DNA from: Streptomyces mesophilus
GTDB lineage: Bacteria; Actinomycetota; Actinomycetes; Streptomycetales; Streptomycetaceae
Assembly (NCBI RefSeq): GCF_011044995.1
Contig: NZ_JAAKZW010000075.1
Span: 1 to 33,183, forward strand
Direction of reading: 5' to 3'
DNA length: 33,183 nucleotides
Shown here: piece after piece, positions 24,358 through 31,801 of the stretch
Layout: each line of letters opens with the position of its first letter
Position numbering within the stretch: the stretch's first letter is position 1
Notes under the pieces: model-generated
What the model saw: only the letters and a program-made list of their open reading frames with translations
What the model was told of the DNA's origin: nothing
Databases searched by the model: none
Made by a program: the position numbers and the translations under genes

Positions 24358-24386
24358 CCAACGGTCGTGCGGCAAACGACCGTTGG
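24358..24386. promoter_or_regulatory. 11-bp perfect inverted repeat between divergent genes
   Basis: Arms CCAACGGTCGT and ACGACCGTTGG are separated by 7 bases. It lies 62 bases upstream of the minus-strand gene (start 24295) and 64 bases upstream of the plus-strand relic (start 24451). This position fits a shared operator better than a terminator. No T-tract follows on either side. Confidence 0.6.
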
Positions 24387-24450
24387 GTAAGGCTGCTCCG
24401 GTGTAGATGCTGCGTTCGGATGGGAGCGCACCCCGAAAGGGGGCCACACG

Positions 24451-25055
24451 ATGCCTGGGCGGCATATCGAGCACGGGAAGTACGGGGCCCGCGGTACCAA
24501 GGGCAGTGAAGCCATCGCCTGGAAGGCCGATGATGTCGCAGATGGAATCGCGACCCCCATCGAGTAGAAGCGCGGTCTGCTGGCGTGTCTCAACTACCTG
24601 ACACGCTCCGAGCGTTCCCGGAAGGCGGCGCGCGAGGCCGGGCTTCCCTGTGACCGCACCGTGAAGGCCTGGCGCGAAGGCAGGCGCAAGCGCAGGCCGT
24701 CAAAGGCCGGCCTCGAAAAGGGTCGAGCGGGCCTACCATGCGGTGCGCCGGCAGAACGTCGCCCGCTCGCTGAAAGCCCGCCTCGACCGTGAGGGTCGCG
24801 GCACGCGGGTTGAGATGCACCTGCAGAACCGATCCCAGGCCGCGCGTCCGTACCAGTGCCACATCCCCGACCGCGATATCAACGTGCGCGGTTGGGGCCG
24901 CATCGTGGTTGCCTGGGCAGCTCAGGACCGACAAGCGCTCGACCAGGAACGGGAAAGCGTGAGCGCTCGACCGGGAAGGGGGAAGCGTGATTGTTGATCT
25001 TGATAGTGCACGGGGTCAGTTTGAGTGTGTTTCCGCCGTGGGGTTGGCCGCGTAG
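24451..25055 (+). pseudogene. Decayed mobile-element HTH-like gene
   Basis: It reads MPGRHIEHGKYGARGTKGS and so on. An in-frame TAG follows at 24565-24567, then LLACLNYLTRSERSRKAARE and DRTVKAWREGRR, an HTH-like pair. After LEK one extra G shifts the frame, where VERAYHAVRRQNVARSLKAR continues to RGWGRIVVAWAAQDRQALDQ. A 28-bp tandem duplication then shifts it again before VIVDLDSARGQFECVSAVGL and TAG at 25053-25055. I recognise the pattern from proteins of Streptomyces integrative elements, though I cannot name the family. With a nonsense codon and two frameshifts it is dead. Confidence 0.65.
24935..24990 (+). repeat. 28-bp imperfect tandem duplication
   Basis: Copies at 24935-24962 and 24963-24990 both start GCGCTCGACC and end AAGCGTGA, with 25 of 28 positions equal. 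Because 28 is not a multiple of three, it shifts the reading frame of the relic that contains it. Confidence 0.85.
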
Positions 25056-25100
25056 GTCAGACGTGCCCCTCGTAGGAGGGGTGGGAAGTCATGCGTCGGG

Positions 25101-25216
25101 ATGCGTGAGTTGGAACCTGGTTGCGCTGGTGGGAACCCCTCGGTTCCACTGCCGCTGTCGATCTTGTGGGCACGGTGATCAGCATGGTGGACGAGGTGAT
25201 CGCCAAGGCCGCGTAG
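25101..25216 (+). pseudogene. Possible tiny frameshifted gene after the mobile-element relic
   Basis: ATG at 25101 gives MRELEPGCAGGNPS. A frame change then allows VDLVGTVISMVDEVIAKAA with TAG at 25214-25216. The second part is a well-formed amphipathic helix, but the whole is short and the call weak. Confidence 0.25.
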
Positions 25217-25787
25217 TGGGGCAGCGGATCGGGGCGTGAGAGCGGGGCTCTGGCCATCGCCGCGCCGGAACTGCGGGGTATGCGTGGGTTCCTTGGGGTG
25301 GGGCGACTTCGATCGGTTTCGATCGGTCGCGCGCTTGCTTCCCGCGGGGGCGGGTGCTGCGGGCACGTACACTCGCCCTATGGGGCATACACATACGGCG
25401 ACGGAGAGCCCGGTTCGGGCTCTTCGACTGCTGGGTCCCGTCGCGCCCCGGGCGCGCTGCCGTGCGCTGCACGGTCACGGCTAGCAACCTTCCCGACGGG
25501 CCCGCGCATCCGGTTCTCCCGCCTGCCCCGTCCCGCCATGCCCAAGCGCCCGCAGGAAGCACCTCCACGGCAGACCCGACGCGCCGCGGCCTGCCCCTGA
25601 GCCTGTGCCGAGGGGTTGTGCGGGCTCCCGCACCGCGCATCCCTGAACCGTGCATCGGTGAACCGTGCATCCCTGAACCGCACATCCCCACCTCCCGTAT
25701 TCCCCCCTGCGCCCGCGCCCCTTGGCGTACCGCCGGTATCGCTTGACGCGACCCGGCGGGCCGGCCGCACCCTGAGAGGACCCCCTT
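25217..25787 (+). promoter_or_regulatory. Long structured leader region upstream of the MurE-like gene
   Basis: No large gene is present. TACACT at 25368-25373 resembles a -10 element. An ATG at 25380, 6 bases later, opens a 34-codon frame (MGHTHTATESPVRALRLLGP then to TAG at 25482-25484) that could be translated leaderless. Inside it is a strong hairpin, arms CGGAGAGCCCG (25402-25412) and CGGGCTCTTCG (25416-25426) with a GTT loop. A 15-bp tandem repeat lies at 25636-25680. No clear -35 was found. Confidence 0.35.
25636..25680. repeat. Three 15-bp tandem repeats upstream of the MurE-like gene
   Basis: Units CGCATCCCTGAACCG, TGCATCGGTGAACCG and TGCATCCCTGAACCG are adjacent, with a degenerate fourth start (CACATCCCC). 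They lie 108 bases before the gene start. They may be DNA-binding repeats or a replication-slippage product. Confidence 0.7.
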
Positions 25788-27278
25788 TTGAAGCTGAGCG
25801 AGTTGCTGGCCGGGCACGATCACGAACTACTTCTGGGCGACCTGGCAACGAGAGTCACCGCGGGAGCATGCATGGATGCCCACCGCGTCTCGCCGGGTTC
25901 ACTCTTCCTCGCGGTGCCCGGGCACCGCGAGGGCGGCCCCGAGGCCGTCGGTTCCGCGCTTGCGCGCGGTGCCGTCGCGGTGCTCGTCGAGGGGCCCGCG
26001 ACCGGTCTTCCCGCGGCGATATGGCCGTCGGCGAAAGGCGCGTGCGTCGTGCGGGTGGCTGACACCCGTCAGGCGGCAGCGCTGATCACCTCGCGCTACT
26101 ACGGGGAGCCCGGCCGGGCGATGGACATGGTGGCCGTCACCGGCACCAACGGGAAGACGTCCGTGTCGTACATGGTGGAGTCGGTGCTGCGGATCGCCGA
26201 GGGCGCGAAGGTGGGGGTGATCGGGACGGGCGGGAACCGGATCGGGGACGAGCTGATCCCGATGCCGCGCTCGGTGCTGACCACTCCGGAGTCACCGGAC
26301 TTCCAGTATCTGCTGGGGCACATGCGCGACCGCGAGGTGGCCACCGTGGTCCTGGAGGCCACCTCGATGGGCCTGCTGAACCACCGGATCGACCACTCCT
26401 TCATCGACGTGGGCGTCTTCACCAACCTCTCCCAGGACCACTTGGACGACCACGGCACGATGGAGCACTACCGGGACGCCAAACTCCGGCTCTTCGAGGG
26501 ACTGTGTCGGCGCGCGGTGGTCAACGCGGACGACCCGGTCGGGGCGCTGGTGCCGGCGATGATGCCGGGTCTGGTCCGTACGTACGCCCTGGAAGCCGAA
26601 GCCGACTACCGGGCGAGTGACCTGGACATGGACGCCTTCGGTACGCGGTTCACGCTCCACCACGAGGGGCGCAAGTATCCGGCCGCGATCCCGGTGCCCG
26701 GCAGGTTCTCGGTTTCCAACGCCCTGGCCACCCTGGCCGCATGCCATCTGCTGGGCCATGACCTGGCCCATCTGGTGGCGGCGCTCGACCGGATGCCCCC
26801 GGTCCCCGGGCGGCTGGAACGGCTCGAGACCCCGCAGGGCGCTTCCGTGATCGTGGACTACGCGCACTCGCCCGACTCCTTGGACAAGGTGCTCGCCGCC
26901 ATCAGGGACTTCGCCGCTGCACGCGTCATCACGGTCTTCGGCTGCGGAGGAGACCGGGACGTCACCAAGCGGACCCGGATGGGCGAGATCGCCGGGTCCT
27001 ACTCCGATCTGTGCGTGCTCACATCGGACAACCCCCGTGACGAGGACCCCGAGGCGATCATGGACCAGATCGTTCCGGGACTCACGGCCACCGGCACCCC
27101 CTTCGAGCGGATCGCGGACCGCCGCGCCGCGATCGCCTTCGCCCTGTCCGCCGCCGGACCGGCCGACATCGTGCTGGTCGCGGGGAAGGGCAGTGAGCCG
27201 TACCAGATCGTCGGCGACCAGCTGATCCCGTTCAGCGATATGGCGACCGTGCGCGAGCTGTCAGCCGTACGGGACTAG
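25788..27278 (+). CDS. MurE-type UDP-MurNAc-tripeptide ligase (496 aa)
   Basis: The TTG at 25788 is the start: GAGAGGA is 7 bases upstream and no ATG/GTG fits. The Mur ligase domains are in order. An N-terminal UDP-substrate domain comes first, then the P-loop TGTNGKTS (118-125), ATSMGLLNHR, and the carbamylated-Lys position in YRDAKLRLFE. VDYAHSPDSL and TSDNPRDEDP follow, the DNPR motif linked to diaminopimelate binding. It would add the third residue to UDP-MurNAc-L-Ala-D-Glu. No other mur or fts genes accompany it, so it is more likely an accessory paralogue than the housekeeping murE. It could work in wall modification or a peptide pathway. Confidence 0.8.
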   Translation: MKLSELLAGHDHELLLGDLATRVTAGACMDAHRVSPGSLFLAVPGHREGGPEAVGSALARGAVAVLVEGPATGLPAAIWPSAKGACVVRVADTRQAAALITSRYYGEPGRAMDMVAVTGTNGKTSVSYMVESVLRIAEGAKVGVIGTGGNRIGDELIPMPRSVLTTPESPDFQYLLGHMRDREVATVVLEATSMGLLNHRIDHSFIDVGVFTNLSQDHLDDHGTMEHYRDAKLRLFEGLCRRAVVNADDPVGALVPAMMPGLVRTYALEAEADYRASDLDMDAFGTRFTLHHEGRKYPAAIPVPGRFSVSNALATLAACHLLGHDLAHLVAALDRMPPVPGRLERLETPQGASVIVDYAHSPDSLDKVLAAIRDFAAARVITVFGCGGDRDVTKRTRMGEIAGSYSDLCVLTSDNPRDEDPEAIMDQIVPGLTATGTPFERIADRRAAIAFALSAAGPADIVLVAGKGSEPYQIVGDQLIPFSDMATVRELSAVRD

Positions 27279-27298
27279 GGTCCCTTCGAAAGTGCTGG

Positions 27299-27400
27299 TC
27301 ACAGCCACTCGTTGAGGGCTGCGACGCAGCACCGTCTGTCAACGGTCGCCTCGTAGTGGTCGGCGGACTTGTCGTATCGCGTGGCGACCGCGCGGTGGGA
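27299..27400 (-). mobile_element. C-terminal stub of an IS5-family transposase
   Basis: The minus strand reads SHRAVATRYDKSADHYEATV, then DRRCCVAALNEWL and a stop at 27299-27301. This is the typical C-terminus of Streptomyces IS5-type transposases. Only about 33 residues remain, immediately after the MurE-like gene. It marks an old insertion or recombination edge. Confidence 0.65.
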
Positions 27401-27526
27401 GTCACCACGCGGCCCAGCATCGTCGAGGTGGGCACGGAGCGGAGGCCGGCTTCACCTGCATCTGCTTCGATCCGTGCTGAAGTAGCGTGTCGGGTAGCCG
27501 AGTTGGGCGCCTACCGGAGGATCGAC

Positions 27527-28204
27527 ATGACGCTTCGCCTTCCCCCAGGACAACGTGCCGTCGGTGGATTCCCGCGCTTCGGCAAGGACCTGAAGAACCC
27601 GCCGCCGCCCGTACCGGCCGATCCGGTGATCGAGCTGGGCGGCGCTCTGACCGAGGACGTCACGCTGTCGGTGGCGGAGTTGGGGAAGTTGCCGCGGCGC
27701 GAGGTCCGGGCCGACTTCCACTGTGTGGCCGGCTGGTCGGCGACCGGTCTGGTGTGGGAGGGAGTCGCGTTCAAGGACTTCTACCGGGTGCTGGTGGAGC
27801 CGCGGCTGCGGCCGGGAGCGGTGGTGAGCCACCTCGTGTTCTCGGGGTCGGACGGGGTGCGGGCGCTGGTGCTGCTGGAGGATGCGCTCGGTGAGGACGT
27901 GCTTGTCGCCGAGCGGCTCGGCGGGGAGCCGCTCACCGGCGATCACGGGGCTCCGGTACGGCTGGTCAGCCCGTGGCAGTACGGATACGTCAACATCAAG
28001 CACCTCTGCCGGATCGAGTTCCACGCCACCGCGCCCCGGGTCACCGACCCGTGGTCGCCTCTCGCGGCGCACCCTCGGGCCCGGGTGTGGAAGGAGGAGC
28101 GGCACCGCCGGTTGCCCGGCCGGGTGGTGCGGCCGCTGTACCGGGGGGTGGTCGTGGTGATCAGGGCGCTCAGTGCGAGGGGTGGGAGTGCGCGACGGGG
28201 GTGA
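27527..28204 (+). CDS. Molybdopterin-dependent oxidoreductase, sulfite-oxidase-like (225 aa)
   Basis: The ATG at 27527 follows CGGAGG at 27515-27520. The core matches the oxidoreductase molybdopterin-binding domain. HCVAGWS (residues 65-71) holds the Mo-ligating Cys66. VVSHLVFSGSDGVRA follows, then GAPVRLVSPWQYGYVNIKHL, the conserved cofactor-contact region. There is no Tat signal, membrane segment or dimerisation domain, so it is a minimal single-domain, probably cytoplasmic member. The electron partner and substrate are unknown. The last 25 residues are Arg/Val-rich. Confidence 0.8.
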   Translation: MTLRLPPGQRAVGGFPRFGKDLKNPPPPVPADPVIELGGALTEDVTLSVAELGKLPRREVRADFHCVAGWSATGLVWEGVAFKDFYRVLVEPRLRPGAVVSHLVFSGSDGVRALVLLEDALGEDVLVAERLGGEPLTGDHGAPVRLVSPWQYGYVNIKHLCRIEFHATAPRVTDPWSPLAAHPRARVWKEERHRRLPGRVVRPLYRGVVVVIRALSARGGSARRG

Positions 28205-28342
28205 CAGCTGTCAGGGCTCTGCCGAACTGGGGGAGGGGCGGACGCTTTTATTGGCTGCCACCGGGTGGGGAATGTGGCCTGGACCCGGTACCTGTCTTGC
28301 CGGGTGATGCCCATCCGCAGGGGGCCGCCGCGGTTCTCTCCT

Positions 28343-29656
28343 CTACGAGGCTCTGCTGGGGGTCTGGGCGGGGCCTGCTGCCGGCTGCCCGGTGTGTTTC
28401 CTGCCGGGCAGCCGGGGCAGTTCCGCACGGCGTACGGCAGCTGAGGACAGCCCGGCGACGGCGCCCAGCGTACTGAACGCCGCGCCGATGACGAACACCG
28501 GCTGCGCGCCCCAGGCGCTGATCGCGGCGCCGAACAGCGGGAAGCTGAGCGGGGTGAGTCCGACGCCGGTGAGGCTCATCGCGGAGGTGACGCGCCCGAG
28601 GTAGCCGGGCGCCGCGGAGGTCTGGATCAGCGCGATGGCCAGCCCCCCGCACATGCCGCAGAGCAGCCCGGACAGCAGCGACATGCCGACAGCCGCGGAA
28701 AGCGTGGGCATGAACGCGAGGGCTCCTACCGAGGCCGAGCCCACGACGAGCATCACGTTCTGCACGAGCCCGGCCCTCGCCACCCGCCCCTTGACGGCCA
28801 GCAGGGCGGCGCATACGGCCTGTCCGAGACCGAACGCCCCGACGATCCAGCCGTAGCCCGAGGGACCCCAGCCCTGGTCCTTGGTGAGCAGGACCAGCCC
28901 TACGGTGAGCAGTCCGTTGGTGCCGAGTTCGCTCATCGCCCCGGAGACCATGAGCGGCCCGATCACCCGGTGCCGGCGTATGTAGCGCAGCCCGTCGACG
29001 AGTTCACCCCATGCACTTGGCGCCACGGCGCCGCTCTGGTCATCGGCCGGCAGCGGCCGCAGCCGCAACGCCATCAGGAGCGGTACGGACAGGGCAAAAA
29101 GCAGCCCCGCAGCCCCGAGCGCCGCAGCAGCCCCGCCGTACGCCATGGCCAGCCCACCGAGCGGCGGCCCGACGATCCAACTGATCCGGATGACCAGCAT
29201 GCGCAGCCCCTGGATCCGGCCGATCTGGTCCAGCGCGGCCAGCTGCGGGGGCAGCGCGCCCACGGCGGGCATGAACAGCGCATCCACGACGCCGAAGAGG
29301 ACCGCGCCGACGACCAGCAGCCACAGCCCCGGCGACGTCAGCCACAGAGCGGCGGCGATGCCCAGCACGATCGCGCACCGCACGGCGTCACTGCCGACCA
29401 CCACCTTGCCCGGACCGAACCGGTCGGCCACCACGCCGCCGCCGAGCATCAGCAGCGCCCGCGGCACGGCGCCGGCCGCCATCACCATGCCCACCTGGGC
29501 CGGACCGGCCACCTCCTGGGCGGCGAAGCCGAGGGCGACCAGGCAGGCGGCATCGCCGATCAAGGAAAGGGCGTAGGCGGTGAGCCAGCGCAGGACATTG
29601 GCGTCACGATGCGCCGGATGCGGCGTGGATGTCAGGGGCATGCCATCTGTAGGCAT
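28343..29656 (-). CDS. MFS transporter (437 aa)
   Basis: The ATG at 29654-29656 has AAGGAG 9 bases upstream. Twelve hydrophobic segments run through the protein. The loop between helices 2 and 3 has the MFS-type GGGVVADRFGPGKVV signature, with VDALFMPAVGALPPQLA later, as in the enterobactin-exporter/MefA-like MFS group. It probably exports a small molecule by proton antiport. It lies 33 bases downstream of an ArsR-type regulator on the same strand, so regulator and efflux pump form an operon. Confidence 0.85.
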   Translation of the reverse strand: MPTDGMPLTSTPHPAHRDANVLRWLTAYALSLIGDAACLVALGFAAQEVAGPAQVGMVMAAGAVPRALLMLGGGVVADRFGPGKVVVGSDAVRCAIVLGIAAALWLTSPGLWLLVVGAVLFGVVDALFMPAVGALPPQLAALDQIGRIQGLRMLVIRISWIVGPPLGGLAMAYGGAAAALGAAGLLFALSVPLLMALRLRPLPADDQSGAVAPSAWGELVDGLRYIRRHRVIGPLMVSGAMSELGTNGLLTVGLVLLTKDQGWGPSGYGWIVGAFGLGQAVCAALLAVKGRVARAGLVQNVMLVVGSASVGALAFMPTLSAAVGMSLLSGLLCGMCGGLAIALIQTSAAPGYLGRVTSAMSLTGVGLTPLSFPLFGAAISAWGAQPVFVIGAAFSTLGAVAGLSSAAVRRAELPRLPGRKHTGQPAAGPAQTPSRAS

Positions 29657-29689
29657 GAGGCGGTCTCCTTACGCGGCGGCGCCGACTGC

Positions 29690-30268
29690 TCAGGGCTTGA
29701 ACGGATAGCCGTACATCTGGAGCTCGACATGCTCACGGTCCCGGCCGTCACCGGACTCCTCCGCCGCACGACTGCGCGCCGTCCAGCGGTCGCAGAACGC
29801 CGCGGCCTCCTCCGCCATCTCCTGCAGCTCTTCGTGGGTCAGCTTCAGCAGCCGGCCGCTGCCGAACGCGGACGCCGCCCACTCCTGCGGCCAGGCGGCC
29901 TGCTGGCCGACATAACCCAACAGACTCTGCATGCGGGCCTGGATGACCTGTTGGCCCGCTCCGACATAGGCCGCGACACCCTCTGGATAGTCCGAGAAGT
30001 CCTTCCAGTGCATGTCGAAGACCTCGGCCGCCGGCCGCCACCAGCGCTCGCGGCCGTCGCTGCCCTGCGACGGCGCTTCCTCGATATAGCCGTGCTCGGC
30101 GAGCTTGCGCAGGTGGTAACTGACCAGCGACACCGGCTCGTCCACCATCTCGGCGAGCTGCGTGGCCGTCGCCGTCTGCGCGATGATCAACGCACGGTCG
30201 AGACGGATGCGCAGCGGGTGGGCGTACGCCTTGAGCGCACGCACATCGGTGACCTTCTTCGACGACAT
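29690..30268 (-). CDS. ArsR-type winged-helix regulator (192 aa)
   Basis: The ATG is at 30266-30268. Residues about 5-75 form a winged helix (VRALKAYAHPLRIRLDRALI, TATQLAEMVDEPVSLVSYHL, RKLAEHGYIEEAP). The C-terminal part is helical with Trp/Phe-rich sections (HWKDFSDYPEGVAAYVGAGQ), likely the effector pocket. No metal-binding Cys pair is seen, so it is not a classic arsenic sensor. It precedes an MFS transporter by 33 bases and is expected to repress that operon. Confidence 0.85.
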   Translation of the reverse strand: MSSKKVTDVRALKAYAHPLRIRLDRALIIAQTATATQLAEMVDEPVSLVSYHLRKLAEHGYIEEAPSQGSDGRERWWRPAAEVFDMHWKDFSDYPEGVAAYVGAGQQVIQARMQSLLGYVGQQAAWPQEWAASAFGSGRLLKLTHEELQEMAEEAAAFCDRWTARSRAAEESGDGRDREHVELQMYGYPFKP

Positions 30269-30293
30269 GCGCCCACCGTAGACAGGAAGAAGA

Positions 30294-30326
30294 AACTACG
30301 AAAGAGATTTGCGCAACTACCTTTCG
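30294..30326. promoter_or_regulatory. Candidate operator upstream of the ArsR/MFS operon
   Basis: AACTAC occurs at 30294-30299 and 30315-30320, exactly 21 bases (two helical turns) apart. Inverted CGAAAG (30299-30304) and CTTTCG (30321-30326) are adjacent. The site lies 26-58 bases upstream of the regulator start, where an autoregulatory operator is expected. Confidence 0.4.
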
Positions 30327-30480
30327 CATCTGGGGTCTTCGACTGAAGATGCACAGCCGCACACACCAGCCCACATCAACAGGGGGTGCAGCTGGTTTCG
30401 TTGGCGCTGCCGGCCGAGGTGGGGCCGCGGTAGGAGCCGCACTGTCGAGAGACGGATGCAGGCTGTGACGGGGGGTTGGT

Positions 30481-31044
30481 ATGCGGTGGGTGTTCCGGTG
30501 GATCGTCAGGGGCTCGGGCGAGACGAGACCCCTGGATGTGTACGACGTTGCGTTCTTGGCGGGCGGGGCCCGGCATGTGGTGGACAGTGCGGTCACCACG
30601 CTGAACCAGCGTGGGCTGCTCGTGGTGCACAACGCACAGGTCCACTGCGTGGAGGGGAAACAACCTCTGCATCCGGTCGAGCGCGCGATGGCCGCCTTCT
30701 GCAGACACCCGACCGATATCGACACGGTACGAGCCGTCCTGCAACGCTCCCCGGAAGTGCAGGAGATCGGCCGCGAGCTGGCCGTGTGGGGGCTGGTGGC
30801 GGGCGCGGAGCGCCAGATGACCCCTGCGGGCCGGCGACATCTCCAACAGGCCCAGCTGGATGCGCGCATGCTGGAGTACGTCTTCCCGCACCGCAGCCCG
30901 CGCTGGGAAGGAGCCGTGCCACCCCCAGCCGCCCGGCCCCGAAAGCGCCCAGGCGGCAATCGTCGTCACGGCGACCTTGGCCCCGGCCTGGATACGGATC
31001 CACACTCCGGCAGCGGTCACAGCAGCGGAGGCGGAGCAGAGTGA
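30481..31044 (+). CDS. TIGR04222-type domain protein (187 aa)
   Basis: The ATG at 30481 follows GGGGGG. The N-terminus matches the pattern of TIGR04222 proteins: a basic W-rich start, then RPLDVYDVAFLAGGARHVVDS, then a winged-helix-like stretch (TTLNQRGLLVV). Further helices with PVERAMAAFC and TPAGRRHLQQ follow. The end is Gly/His/Ser-rich and disordered. Longer family members have membrane helices, but this one lacks a clear one and may be a short or truncated form. The function is unknown. Confidence 0.6.
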   Translation: MRWVFRWIVRGSGETRPLDVYDVAFLAGGARHVVDSAVTTLNQRGLLVVHNAQVHCVEGKQPLHPVERAMAAFCRHPTDIDTVRAVLQRSPEVQEIGRELAVWGLVAGAERQMTPAGRRHLQQAQLDARMLEYVFPHRSPRWEGAVPPPAARPRKRPGGNRRHGDLGPGLDTDPHSGSGHSSGGGAE

Positions 31045-31614
31045 GGTCCCACAGAACACTTCGCCACGCAGTGGAGTACTCCGACTCCGATGGGACTCAC
31101 CGTCCAGGCCGCGCGGGGCGAGCTCGGTGACGCGGGTTCCGTTGCCGCGCACCGCGGCGGAGACCTTGCAGGCGTTGATGCGGTTGCACCACAGATTCAG
31201 GCTGCCGGTGGAGTTTGTACCAGGTCTGGACGCTGCTCCTCGGTAGGTCGCCGGCGACCTACCGGTGGGGTGTGGCTGTGGCGTGTGTGGATCTTTTCAG
31301 GTCGTTTCCCGCTGTGTTGAAGCGTCAATTCCTGTTTCCTACCGGGGGGTTGCTGAGGGGCGCGGATTTATTGCATTTCAGGGCAAGTTGACTATTCGCC
31401 AGTCTTCGCTACCCCTCGCTGTCCTGAGAACCGTCCTCGCGGCCCCCGGATATGCCCTAAGAATGTTCGCCGGACATGGCTTTACGCCCCGCGCGTGTGG
31501 GTTGTGCCCCAGGCCGCGACCGAGACGTGGCCCGCTGCACGGCCGACGGAGCATGGCGCTCTGCCGTTGACGACCTGAAGGGGATGGCGTGCCCAAGAGG
31601 CGCGCTGAACTGCG
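31045..31614. other. Gene-poor stretch with a 24-bp palindrome
   Basis: No convincing gene is seen in about 570 bases. From about 31270 to 31400 the GC content drops noticeably, and open frames on both strands lack family features. The only clear structure is the palindrome at 31241-31264. Confidence 0.5.
31241..31264. promoter_or_regulatory. 24-bp perfect palindrome
   Basis: The half CGGTAGGTCGCC is followed directly by its exact reverse complement. No T-tract follows, so it resembles a dimeric repressor site more than an intrinsic terminator. It is 197 bases downstream of the TIGR04222-type gene and 351 bases upstream of the small membrane protein gene. Confidence 0.6.
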
Positions 31615-31767
31615 ATGTTGGACCAATTCATGACCGATGCATGGCCGGAGTACGTCGCCGGTGTACTCGTCCTCGCAACCGGTGCTGCCGCCAGCGCCCT
31701 GATCAGGGCCTGGCGTCGACGCAGGCCGTCGACACAGAACCCGGACCCCACCGACGCCAGCGAATAG
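31615..31767 (+). CDS. Small single-pass membrane protein (50 aa)
   Basis: ATG at 31615 (an ATG at 31630 is possible), stop TAG at 31765-31767. A short acidic start is followed by one transmembrane helix (YVAGVLVLATGAAASALIRA). A basic WRRRR anchor then leads into a polar tail. This topology, outside-acidic and inside-basic, is common in small Streptomyces membrane proteins. It ends 34 bases before the HSP18-regulator-like gene. The ribosome site is weak (AGAGG about 14 bases away). Confidence 0.5.
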   Translation: MLDQFMTDAWPEYVAGVLVLATGAAASALIRAWRRRRPSTQNPDPTDASE

Positions 31768-31801
31768 TCCCCTCCCGAAAGTAGCGATCGGACCATTATC
31801 C

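Noticed and set aside
25636..25680. CRISPR-like array
   Set aside because: Units are 15 bp and directly adjacent with no spacers; no cas genes occur in the window.
25616..25848. Pentapeptide-like readings (RDARFTDARFRDAR, NRASVNRASLN) around 25636-25690
   Set aside because: They come from the 15-bp tandem DNA repeat read in different frames on both strands; no gene of proper length or ribosome site supports any of them.
28970..30346. A 458-codon plus-strand frame across the MFS and ArsR genes
   Set aside because: It spans two genuine opposite-strand genes and is His/Gln/Arg-rich with no domain.
31045..31260. A minus-strand Cys-containing reading (LNLWCNRINACKVSAAVRGN)
   Set aside because: It looks protein-like for about 40 residues but has no start, stop context or recognised family; not enough to call a gene or relic.
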